This document shows, one piece after another, positions 16,617 through 23,257 of a DNA stretch of 23,830 nt. This stretch comes from Leptospira alstonii serovar Sichuan str. 79601. GTDB lineage: Bacteria; Spirochaetota; Leptospiria; Leptospirales; Leptospiraceae. The notes under the pieces were generated by a model. It ran no database searches. It was not told where the DNA came from and saw only the letters and a program-made list of their open reading frames with translations. The stretch spans positions 1-23,830 of the forward strand of contig NZ_ANIK01000006.1 of the NCBI RefSeq assembly GCF_000347175.1, in the 5' to 3' direction. A program made the translations under genes and the position numbers. The first letter of the stretch is position 1; each line of letters begins with the position of its first letter.

Positions 16617-17417
16617 ATGAAACTAGAAACATTTTTAATAAACTCATTTACTGATGAAATTGCATGCGGAAATCCGGCTGGTGTCGTTCTATTAAATGAA
16701 CCTATTTCAGATATTTTAATGCAAAAAATTGCTTTTGATATTAATAAATCAGAAACCGCTTTTGTAACAATAAATAATTCTGAATATTATATTCGCTGGT
16801 TTTCACCATTAAAAGAAGTTTCCCTTTGTGGGCATGCAACTTTAGCTGCCTCAGCAGTATTATTTGATAAAATATTAGAAATTAAAAATATTACTTTTAA
16901 TTATTGTAAAGGGAAACTTCTAATTTCAAAAGATAACGAATCAAGAATATCAATGATATTTCCTAAAGATGATTATATTCAATGTAATATCGAGCCGGAT
17001 TTCCTTGATTTTTTTAATATATCAAAAGTTGAAGATTGTATAATTGGTATAAATACTAAAAAAGTTGTATTAATTTTGAATAAAGAAATTAATTTTAATT
17101 CAATTAAACCGGATTATAATAAAATGAAAAATTATATTGGTATTTGTAACAATGGAATTGGAATATCAAAAGTATCTAATAAATACGATGTTGAAACCAG
17201 ATATTTTAATCCATGGTATGGAGTTGATGAAGATCCTGTTACTGGTTCGGTACACACACTTTTAGGTCCTTATTGGAGTAAAATCCTAAATAAAAACAAA
17301 ATTTTAGCTTATCAAAATTCACAAAGACCAGGATTATTAGAATTGGAAATTAACAAAGAAAATATAAAATTATTTGGTAAAGCAAAAATATTTCTTAAAG
17401 GATTTATTGAAATTTAA
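16617..17417 (+). CDS. PhzF family isomerase/epimerase-like protein
   Basis: A 266-residue protein of the PhzF (phenazine biosynthesis-like, diaminopimelate epimerase-fold) superfamily. FTDEIACGNPAGVVLL (about 11-26), the catalytic glutamate in KSETAFV (E46), SLCGHATLAA (about 69-78) and GVDEDPVTGSVH in the C-terminal half are all present, so it should be an active isomerase. The substrate is unknown; no phenazine genes are seen, and most PhzF relatives are not phenazine enzymes. The start chosen is ATG 16617, preceded by AGGGA at 16606-16610. The frame can be extended to 16437, but those codons lie in attC-like DNA. The leader from core site to ATG is only 20 bases, so the gene has no promoter of its own. 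It is extremely A+T-rich, the most extreme of the cassettes. Confidence 0.88.
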   Translation: MKLETFLINSFTDEIACGNPAGVVLLNEPISDILMQKIAFDINKSETAFVTINNSEYYIRWFSPLKEVSLCGHATLAASAVLFDKILEIKNITFNYCKGKLLISKDNESRISMIFPKDDYIQCNIEPDFLDFFNISKVEDCIIGINTKKVVLILNKEINFNSIKPDYNKMKNYIGICNNGIGISKVSNKYDVETRYFNPWYGVDEDPVTGSVHTLLGPYWSKILNKNKILAYQNSQRPGLLELEINKENIKLFGKAKIFLKGFIEI

Positions 17418-17430
17418 GACTGGCAACTGC

Positions 17431-17590
17431 ATTTAACAGTCAGTAAACGCTTCGGGCTTGCTTCGCAACCCTCGCTTGGTCTTCGACACATCGCCTCGTC
17501 CACTTGACTCAATAATGTTAAGGAGCATTTTAGTAAGATGTCGTGTCGCCTCTCCGGGTCGGCGACGTCGGCAAACCTTGGTCGTTAGGC
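17431..17590 (+). repeat. attC-like element 3, divergent
   Basis: The left core ATTTAAC (17431-17437) satisfies RYYYAAC but is unlike the GCCTAAC of other units. The right core is GTTAGGC at 17584-17590. CGTCGGCAAACC near the right end is shared with element 4. GTCGCC and GGCGAC (17545-17566) can form an internal hairpin. The rest differs from the other elements, so this is a separate attC subtype or recombinant. Confidence 0.55.
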
Positions 17591-17636
17591 GACAGTTCCG
17601 CAAATGCCTTAGTCTGTTACAAAATTCACTCGACAA

Positions 17637-17672
17637 ATGAAAGTCGAATTAGCAAATTTATTAATACTATGA
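17637..17672 (+). CDS. Possible 11-codon upstream leader of mntA
   Basis: ATG at 17637 opens MKVELANLLIL and ends at TGA 17670-17672, which overlaps the mntA ATG by four bases (ATGA). mntA lacks an obvious Shine-Dalgarno site, so translation of this short frame could couple to it. It has no clear ribosome-binding site itself and may be fortuitous. Confidence 0.25.
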   Translation: MKVELANLLIL

Positions 17673-17962
17673 ATCGCGAGCAAGTTTTAGAGAATATTCG
17701 GAAAAACATTGGGACTATTCAATCTTTTGGGATAGACTCAATTGGTTTATTTGGATCGGTTGCTAGAGATGAGAATACTCAGAATAGTGACTTAGACATT
17801 CTTGTAAATTATCGTGATGGCCAACTTAATTTAGATTCATATATGGATTTAAAATTCTATTTAGAAAATTTATTTCAGTGTAAGGTAGATTTAGTTACTA
17901 AATCAAGTATCAAACCTTATCTCAAGAAACGAATTTTAGAAGAAGTTATTTATGCTGCGTGA
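17669..17962 (+). CDS. mntA: MntA-type minimal nucleotidyltransferase antitoxin
   Basis: A 97-residue minimal nucleotidyltransferase. GLFGSVARDE (27-35) and SDLDILV (40-46) give the GSxxR...SDxD signature, with D41 and D43 as metal ligands; a third acidic residue is plausible at D74 (KVDLVT). In type VII HEPN/MNT systems, MntA neutralises HepT by adding AMP units to a tyrosine beside the HEPN active site. The start is ATG 17669; a longer frame to 17543 lies inside attC-like element 3 and is discounted. The 3' end overlaps hepT by 11 bases. The leader from the core site is 78 bases, without a convincing promoter. The cognate tyrosine is present in the partner. Confidence 0.86.
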   Translation: MNREQVLENIRKNIGTIQSFGIDSIGLFGSVARDENTQNSDLDILVNYRDGQLNLDSYMDLKFYLENLFQCKVDLVTKSSIKPYLKKRILEEVIYAA

Positions 17963-18293
17963 TTACGGTGCTTATTTACAAGATATACTTGATAGTATTA
18001 AGGAGATCGAAAAATTTACTTCTGGAATAAGTTTGAAATCAGCGCTTATTAGTAATATTGAGAAAAAAAGAGCTGTTGAGCGTGATATAGAAATTATTGG
18101 TGAGGCAGTAAAGAAACTTCCAGAAAACTTACGTAGCTTACATCCTGAAATCGAGTGGAAGAAAATAGCTGGAGTAAGAGATATTCTCGCTCATGGTTAT
18201 TTTTCTATAGATGATGATATTATCTGGGATATTGTTACCAACCGTTTGACTTCATTAAAAATTGCCTGTACAGCTTTATTAAATAAAGCTTAA
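17952..18293 (+). CDS. hepT: HepT-type HEPN toxin
   Basis: A 113-residue all-helical HEPN (DUF86) protein. The signature RDILAHGY gives R76, H81 and Y83, exactly the RX4HXY motif: Arg and His form the ribonuclease centre, and Tyr is the residue AMPylated by MntA in characterised pairs. The upstream helix VERDIEIIGEAVKKLP is also typical. The overlap with mntA (11 bases) and the order antitoxin-then-toxin fit type VII modules. It ends 15 bases before the core of attC-like element 4, as expected for a compact cassette. The motif is intact, so it is probably functional; the target RNA is unknown. Confidence 0.87.
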   Translation: MLRDYGAYLQDILDSIKEIEKFTSGISLKSALISNIEKKRAVERDIEIIGEAVKKLPENLRSLHPEIEWKKIAGVRDILAHGYFSIDDDIIWDIVTNRLTSLKIACTALLNKA

Positions 18294-18297
18294 ATAA

Positions 18298-18504
18298 GCG
18301 ATTACTACGCCTAACTGCGTCTCCTCGCTTCGTTCGTCACTCACAGGTTTCCGCTCGCGCTCTCTACGGCTCCGGCACATTTGCTTTGTCACTCGGCTTG
18401 CGAGACGCGACTAAGGTCGCTCAAGCCTTGCGTCAACTCCTTCGCGCAGAAGCGCTTCGGGAACTCAAACGTCGGCAAACCACTTAGTTAGGCGTAATAA
18501 TCGC
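18298..18504 (+). repeat. attC-like element 4, best preserved
   Basis: Cores GCCTAAC (18309-18315) and GTTAGGC (18487-18493). Complementarity extends outward: GCGATTACTACGCCTAACT at 18298-18316 pairs with 18486-18504 at 18 of 19 positions. Internally, 18395-18427 can form a strong hairpin with stems GGCTTG/CAAGCC and GCGAC/GTCGC. A second GTTAGGT occurs at 18508-18514. Confidence 0.75.
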
Positions 18505-18557
18505 AAAGTTAGGTTTAAAAAGGGAAATTAAGACCTGTCTTTATCTTTTTCAGTATC

Positions 18558-18589
18558 TTGACAAAATATATACTTGTCTATATACTTGT
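18558..18589 (+). promoter_or_regulatory. VapBC promoter with overlapping direct-repeat operator
   Basis: TTGACA (18558-18563), a 17-base spacer and TATACT (18581-18586) make a near-consensus promoter. The 11-base direct repeat TATATACTTGT occurs at 18567-18577 and 18579-18589, a 12-base period that covers the spacer and -10. It is well placed as a VapB operator for autoregulation. GGAGAA at 18595-18600 is the ribosome-binding site. Confidence 0.75.
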
Positions 18590-18609
18590 TCTATGGAGAA
18601 TTTAGATAT

Positions 18610-18840
18610 ATGCCTCAAGTCTCATTGTATCTTGATCAAGATACTTTAAAAAAGATCGAAACCGCCGCTAAGAAAGAAAAGATTTCTATTTCCCAATGGG
18701 TTAGAGTAAAAATCCAAAGTTCTTTAGATAAGAATTGGCCTGAAGATTATTTTAATCTTTTTGGTTCAATTAAAGACGAATCGTTTTCTGAACCTAAAAA
18801 GTTAAAATTTATAACTGATGCGAAAAGAGAAGAATTGTGA
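18610..18840 (+). CDS. vapB: VapB-type ribbon-helix-helix antitoxin
   Basis: A 76-residue antitoxin with start ATG 18610, nine bases after GGAGAA. The N-terminus MPQVSLYLDQDTLKKIETAA, followed by ISISQWVRVKIQ, has the strand-helix-helix pattern of a ribbon-helix-helix DNA-binding domain (about 1-40). The C-terminal tail (about 45-76) should wrap the VapC toxin. A longer frame begins with TTG at 18574, but this lies within the promoter. Its stop overlaps the vapC GTG start (GTGA), typical of coupled modules. RHH dimers commonly bind repeated short operators, matching the direct repeats upstream. Confidence 0.82.
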   Translation: MPQVSLYLDQDTLKKIETAAKKEKISISQWVRVKIQSSLDKNWPEDYFNLFGSIKDESFSEPKKLKFITDAKREEL

Positions 18841-19235
18841 ATTACTTTCTCGATACAAATATTTGTATTTATTTCTTAAAAGGTAAAAGTGAAAATATAG
18901 AGAAGAATATTAGAAAGTTAAATCCAAATCGTATTAAAATACCTTCCGTGGTTAAAGCTGAATTACTTTTAGGTGCATTTAAAAGTAACTATAAAAAAAA
19001 GAATAGGGAATTCGTATTAAGTTTTTTGGATCCATTCGAAATTATCGGATTTAATGACATAGAATCAGAAATTTATGCAGAAGTTCGTAGTGATTTAGAA
19101 ATTCAAGGAATTCCTATTGGACCAAATGATTTGCTAATTGCTTCAGTCGTTCTAAGTTCAAATGGAATTTTAGTTACTAATAATGAAAAAGAGTTTAAAA
19201 GGATTCCAAATTTAAAAGTAGAAAATTGGCTTTAG
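18837..19235 (+). CDS. vapC: VapC-type PIN-domain ribonuclease toxin
   Basis: A 132-residue PIN-domain protein. The acidic centre is complete: D6 in YFLDTN, E42 in VVKAELLLGA and D98 in GPNDLLIASVV. The final strand ILVTNNEKEFKRIPNLKVENW carries N116 at the fourth position, as in many FitB/VapC toxins. VapC enzymes are Mg-dependent endoribonucleases, often cutting initiator tRNA or rRNA; the target here is unknown. GTG start, overlapping vapB by four bases. All residues needed for activity are present. Confidence 0.9.
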   Translation: MNYFLDTNICIYFLKGKSENIEKNIRKLNPNRIKIPSVVKAELLLGAFKSNYKKKNREFVLSFLDPFEIIGFNDIESEIYAEVRSDLEIQGIPIGPNDLLIASVVLSSNGILVTNNEKEFKRIPNLKVENWL

Positions 19236-19247
19236 CTTTGAGCAAAA

Positions 19248-19377
19248 GCGATTACTTCGGCTTCTCGCTTTGTCCCTCGGCTTGCGAGACACGACAAGGT
19301 TGCTCAAACCTCGTTCCAATCCCTTCGCGCACAGGCGTTCCGGGAACTCAAACGTCGAGAAGCCTATTTCGTTCGGC
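19248..19377 (+). repeat. attC-like element 5, degenerate
   Basis: The left core is missing: GCGATTAC runs straight into TTCGGCTTCTCGC, as if about seven bases (GCCTAAC-like) were deleted. The interior is shorter than in other elements. Right side CGTCGAGAAGCC and core GTTCGGC (19371-19377), with C in place of A. It probably has reduced or no recombination activity. Confidence 0.6.
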
Positions 19378-19477
19378 GCCATTTTGAGAACATTTTCCTA
19401 GTTCAAGAGTCCATCAGGGAGAATCTTGGATTGATAAAATTATACGCGAAAAGATGAAATTTAAGAGATAATATCGA

Positions 19478-19506
19478 TTGACGATAGTATTGAATTCCAG
19501 TAATAT
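19478..19506 (+). promoter_or_regulatory. HigBA promoter, probably giving a leaderless mRNA
   Basis: TTGACG (19478-19483), a 17-base spacer and TAATAT (19501-19506). The GTG of higB begins at 19512, five bases after the -10, so transcription should start at or next to the start codon. The upstream part of the leader (19378-19477) shows no gene. Confidence 0.7.
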
Positions 19507-19511
19507 CAATT

Positions 19512-19793
19512 GTGATTAGCTCTTTCAAATCACCAGAGACGGAAAAAGTCTGGAATCGAGAGTTTTCGAAAAAATTGCCTACTCAAATTCAAAAGATCGC
19601 GTATCGGAAATTAGTTATGATAGCGCGATCAAAGAATATTGAGGATTTAAAAATTCCACCTTCGAATCATTTAGAAAAATTATCAGGTAACAGATTCGGT
19701 CAATATAGCATTAGAATGAATGATCAATGGCGTATTTGTTTTAAATGGAAAGAATCAAATGCTTATGCCGTTGAAATAGTTGACTATCATTAG
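19512..19793 (+). CDS. higB: HigB-type RelE-superfamily toxin
   Basis: A 93-residue HigB/RelE-like ribosome-dependent mRNA interferase. The N-terminus ISSFKSPETEKVWNREFSKKLP and the segment LEKLSGNRFGQYSIRMNDQWRICF with a C-terminal VEIVDYH are characteristic. The Arg/Tyr/Asp-rich strand (about 60-75) and the final His are consistent with an active centre. The GTG start at 19512 matches the family's usual N-terminus; no Shine-Dalgarno is visible, consistent with leaderless translation from the adjacent promoter. Toxin-before-antitoxin order is the hallmark of higBA. higA follows after 12 bases. Confidence 0.88.
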   Translation: MISSFKSPETEKVWNREFSKKLPTQIQKIAYRKLVMIARSKNIEDLKIPPSNHLEKLSGNRFGQYSIRMNDQWRICFKWKESNAYAVEIVDYH

Positions 19794-19805
19794 GAGTAGC
19801 AATAA

Positions 19806-20108
19806 ATGAAAAAAATTCCAAATGTTCATCCTGGTGAAATATTAAACGAAGAATTCTTACTTCCAATGAATATAACTGCATATCGTCTGGCAAAGGAAAC
19901 AAAAATAAATCCAACGCGAGTGAGCGAGATAATTCATGGGAAGAGGGGAATTACTGCAGATACTGCTTTGAGATTTTCGAAATTCTTTGGAAATTCAGTA
20001 GAGTTTTGGATGGGGATTCAAGACGAATTCGAAATCAGAGAAGAGCGCGATAAGATATCGGCTGAGCTTAAAGAGATTAGGAATTATAAAGAGTTCATTA
20101 GCGCTTAG
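19806..20108 (+). CDS. higA: HigA-type XRE antitoxin
   Basis: A 100-residue antitoxin beginning MKKIPNVHPGEILNEEFLLP, with the HPGEIL motif of HigA. The Cro/C1-type helix-turn-helix covers about 25-60 (YRLAKETKINPTRVSEIIHG, then RGITADTALRFSKFFGNS), followed by VEFWMGIQ and a charged helical tail. It should bind and neutralise HigB and repress the promoter just upstream of higB. AGGAG at 19792-19796, overlapping the higB stop, lies nine bases before the ATG, so higA has a much stronger initiation site than higB. This may keep antitoxin in excess. Confidence 0.92.
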   Translation: MKKIPNVHPGEILNEEFLLPMNITAYRLAKETKINPTRVSEIIHGKRGITADTALRFSKFFGNSVEFWMGIQDEFEIREERDKISAELKEIRNYKEFISA

Positions 20109-20124
20109 ACCTCCCAAAACGATC

Positions 20125-20212
20125 GCCTAACTGCGGCTTCTCGCTTCGTCCGCGACTCGCGGTTTCCACTTACGCTCACTACGGCTTCACGTCGGCGCTT
20201 CGACATTCGCCG
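20125..20212 (+). repeat. attC-like element 6, truncated
   Basis: Core GCCTAAC (20125-20131), followed by TGCGGCTTCTCGC as in the other elements. After roughly 85 bases it changes abruptly into a vapC fragment and has no right-hand core. This looks like a deletion joining the middle of the element to the interior of the next cassette. Confidence 0.65.
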
Positions 20213-20401
20213 GTCCCAGAAAATGGCTTTCTTGAAGCGGGAAAGCTTTCATATGAACAAAAGTTTAAAAACAAAGGTGTTGGTTTAATGGATTCGGTGA
20301 TAATTAACGAAGTTATGAAAAGAAATTTGAAACTTTGGACTTTAGATATGAAAATATTAAAAGTATTAAGTTCTAAAAAAGTCTATCACTCGAAACAATA
20401 A
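20213..20401 (+). pseudogene. C-terminal remnant of a VapC-like PIN toxin
   Basis: The frame from about 20213 to TAA 20399-20401 reads NGFLEAGKLSYEQKFKNKGV, then GLMDSVIINEVMKRNLKLW and TLDMKILK. This is the second half of a PIN domain, with acidic residues in GLMDS and TLDMK. The N-terminal half with the first Asp and the Glu is absent, and the 5' edge is fused to attC-like DNA. Composition is A+T-rich like the other cassettes. It is the remains of a further cassette, shortened by deletion. Confidence 0.7.
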
Positions 20402-20407
20402 CAGGCA

Positions 20408-20430
20408 CTTCGCATAACGTCGGTTATTTT
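20408..20430 (+). repeat. Right-end remnant of an attC-like element
   Basis: After the vapC remnant, CTTCGCATAACGTCGGTTATT contains GCATAAC (20412-20418), close to RYYYAAC, and CGTCGG as at the start of other elements. The sequence then leaves the element for chromosomal flank. This marks the probable right boundary of the array. Confidence 0.4.
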
Positions 20431-20471
20431 CGTAAAACGTAAGTTTTTCCAATATACGTTTTCTTTGTTTT

Positions 20472-21395
<924 letters not shown>

Positions 21396-21406
21396 AAATC
21401 CATCTC

Positions 21407-22132
21407 TTATTCCCAAGGGCTTTTTAGAAAGATCTTTCCTTCCTCGTCGATCGATGGAAAAAAGGGAGTTCCCGCTTCTCTATTTTTTCGTTTCAACTCT
21501 TTGAGCGTTCGGATCCGAACGTAACAATCGCTCAAAAAGAAGGAATGTTTGCATCCCAGAAGATGATACCCTTCGTGAATGAGAGTTTCTTCGGCTCCTC
21601 CGGATAACCAATGGGAAATCGTTCTGGTCTGTCCTAAAATATAACCCCTTGTCCCGGTTTTAGTTTCCACGGCTCCCAAAATCTGAAAGCTCGGAATTCC
21701 GAAAAGAGCAAAGACGATTCCTACGAGTTCGAAAACGGTATCGCTTAGTTTTCCTCCCGCAACCGCAAGAAGTCGATCGCATTGAAGAGGCAGTTCCGCA
21801 TAGAAAACCTGATCCATGATCGTCGCTCCGGTCCAACCGGGCCGCTCCCAATCCTTTACGTCGCTCAATGAAATTCTTATTTTATAATATTCTAATTCTT
21901 TGTTCCAGGTTTCTACGAGTTCGGTTAATTCTTTCTCGGATACTTTTACGTCCTTCCATACGCAGAGCCTGAGGGTTTCCTCCTCTCCGAAATCGATTTC
22001 CCTTCGGATCTTGTCCCTGTGAAATCCGATCATAGTACAGGAGATTTGGGTTATACAGAAAAATAAAAGTAGGACTTTGACGAACGACTTTTCTATCTTT
22101 TGATACATGGGCATTCTGCGGGAAGGATTCAT
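21407..22132 (-). CDS. Putative metzincin-like zinc protease, probable lipoprotein
   Basis: A 241-residue protein with an N-terminal basic region, a hydrophobic segment (about 17-28) and a cysteine in QISC (C32) that could be lipidated; the lipobox is weak because Gln is at -3. Near the C-terminus LIHEGYHLLGCKH (residues 184-196) contains the full HEXXHXXGXXH pattern, with H186, E187, H190, G193 and H196, the zinc-binding signature of metzincin-type metallopeptidases. The rest has no similarity I recognise, and a methionine turn is not obvious. It is likely envelope-located and zinc-dependent. The ATG at 22132 is chosen for the longest leader; ATGs at 22114 and 22108 are alternatives, and none has a clear ribosome-binding site. 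Confidence 0.75.
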   Translation of the reverse strand: MNPSRRMPMYQKIEKSFVKVLLLFFCITQISCTMIGFHRDKIRREIDFGEEETLRLCVWKDVKVSEKELTELVETWNKELEYYKIRISLSDVKDWERPGWTGATIMDQVFYAELPLQCDRLLAVAGGKLSDTVFELVGIVFALFGIPSFQILGAVETKTGTRGYILGQTRTISHWLSGGAEETLIHEGYHLLGCKHSFFLSDCYVRIRTLKELKRKNREAGTPFFPSIDEEGKIFLKSPWE

Positions 22133-22153
22133 TAAAATTTGAAAAAGTCTAAT

Positions 22154-22191
22154 AGCTTGTCCTAAAATCTGAAAATGTAGGAACTCCTACG
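22154..22191. repeat. Second copy of the AGCTTGTCC...GTAGGAACTCCTAC repeat
   Basis: This 38-base stretch matches 5291-5328 with only four substitutions. It ends in GTAGGAACTCCTAC, an inverted repeat with six-base arms (GTAGGA/TCCTAC) around a two-base centre. It occupies the gap between the transporter stop and the protease gene start. Confidence 0.7.
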
Positions 22192-22195
22192 AATT

Positions 22196-23062
22196 TCATT
22201 TTTGATCCGGAATTCCGTGCATCCAAACCGAAAAAATGGCGCCCGTCGCAAACATTATCAAACTGTAAATCGCCGACGGGATCGCCATCACCGGATTGTT
22301 CAGAATCGCGCTTGCGATCGTGATTCCTAAGGTTCCGTTTTGGATTCCCACTTCGATCGTGATGGAAGTCCTTTGGGAATGTGTGACCTTCATCAGAGTC
22401 GCTCCCAGATATCCCAATACCATAGTGATTAAGTTCAGCGCCAAGGAAGCGGGACCCACTTGGATAAAAAACGGAACGATGTTTTGTCTTTCTCGAACGA
22501 TGGCGCCCGCGATGATTAGAACCAAAAAAATTCCGGAAAGAATTTTCACCGTCTTTTCGAACTTACGCGAGAGTTCCGGTTTTTTTGCGTTGAGAATCAT
22601 TCCGATCGACACGGGTAACACGGTGATCAGAAAAATTTGAAGAATGGTTTGGGGAATATCGAGTCGGATCGTTTTCCCGGCTCCGAGAAAATGAAACATG
22701 GACAAGTTCAAAAGCAACGGGATAGAAAGAGCGGTGATACAACTCGTGATTGCGGTTAACGTGATGGAAAGGGCCACGTCTCCTTTGGCGAGGTGAGTGA
22801 TCAGGTTGGAAGTCGCTCCGCCGGGACAAATCGCCAAGAGCATGAGACCCACGGCCAGTTCCCCCGGAAGTCCGGATACGCTTGCGATCGTCCATCCCAC
22901 GATCGGCAAAAGCAAAAGTTGTAACGTTAATCCCGTGATCACAGCTTTGGGAAGAATGAAAATTCGTTTGAAGTCGTCTATGGTAAGCGTCATACCCATT
23001 CCGAGCATGATAATACCTAACGCGACCGGAAGAAATACCGTTGTCAGCAAATTGGATTCCAT
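22196..23062 (-). CDS. Bile acid:sodium symporter (BASS) family transporter
   Basis: A 288-residue membrane protein with about nine hydrophobic segments. LMLLAICPGGATSNLITHLA (about 73-92) followed by KGDVALSITLTA, and later TIEVGIQNGTLGI (about 233-245), are the two conserved BASS-family cores that form the sodium and substrate sites. The N-terminus MLGMGMTLTIDDFKRI is also typical. Members transport bile acids, pyruvate, pantothenate or other organic acids with sodium; the substrate here is unknown. The gene is the first of a minus-strand trio with the protease and EamA genes, although the 63-base gap with a repeat after it may separate transcripts. Confidence 0.92.
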   Translation of the reverse strand: MESNLLTTVFLPVALGIIMLGMGMTLTIDDFKRIFILPKAVITGLTLQLLLLPIVGWTIASVSGLPGELAVGLMLLAICPGGATSNLITHLAKGDVALSITLTAITSCITALSIPLLLNLSMFHFLGAGKTIRLDIPQTILQIFLITVLPVSIGMILNAKKPELSRKFEKTVKILSGIFLVLIIAGAIVRERQNIVPFFIQVGPASLALNLITMVLGYLGATLMKVTHSQRTSITIEVGIQNGTLGITIASAILNNPVMAIPSAIYSLIMFATGAIFSVWMHGIPDQK

Positions 23063-23218
23063 TGTTTAAGACCTATTTTTGTTTCGAACTTTGTACGGTG
23101 GCCGGGATGTCAAGTCCACAGAATTTTTAAATTCTTTAAATTTTACGATTTGTCTCAAGATTCAAATTGAATATAACGAATCGGTGAAATTCTTTCCGGA
23201 ATTTTTTTTCGTAAAAAC

Positions 23219-23248
23219 TTGACAGATAAAAAGAATCGAATCTATTTT
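23219..23248 (+). promoter_or_regulatory. Promoter of the small membrane protein gene, near-leaderless
   Basis: TTGACA (23219-23224), an 18-base spacer and TATTTT (23243-23248). The expected transcription start (about 23255) is only a few bases before the ATG at 23258, and there is no Shine-Dalgarno site. The TTG of the -35 box also opens a longer frame, which is therefore rejected as a start. Confidence 0.55.
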
Positions 23249-23257
23249 TCGACCAAT

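Larger units (their letters stand above)
14500..20418 (+). mobile_element. Integron-like gene-cassette array lacking an integrase (CALIN-like)
   Basis: From a GTTAGGC core at 14500-14506 to an RYYYAAC-like core (GCATAAC) at 20412-20418, genes alternate with related G+C-rich elements of about 125-190 bases. Intact elements begin with an RYYYAAC core and end with a GTTRRRY core, the core-site consensus of integron attC sites. All genes lie on the plus strand and are A+T-rich compared with both the elements and the flanking chromosomal genes. Their contents (restriction enzyme, three toxin-antitoxin modules, a PhzF enzyme, an SH3 protein) are typical cassette cargo. No tyrosine recombinase gene is present in the window. 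The assignment rests on architecture and core consensus; recombination has not been shown. Confidence 0.65.

Noticed and set aside
17543..17668. Longer MntA start within element 3
   Set aside because: The extra codons are attC-like DNA. The MNT fold begins at MNREQVLENI from 17669.
18508..18514. Second GTTAGGT as an additional cassette boundary
   Set aside because: It has no preceding RYYYAAC element and encloses no gene. It is probably chance or a small duplication, although it fits GTTRRRY.
18574..18609. TTG start for VapB
   Set aside because: It lies between the -35 and -10 boxes of the promoter, whereas ATG 18610 has a good ribosome-binding site.
15449..19377. CRISPR array or group II/REP-type repeats as explanation of the recurring elements
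   Set aside because: The repeats are 125-190 bases long, separated by whole genes and have core-site ends. CRISPR repeats are short with uniform spacers.
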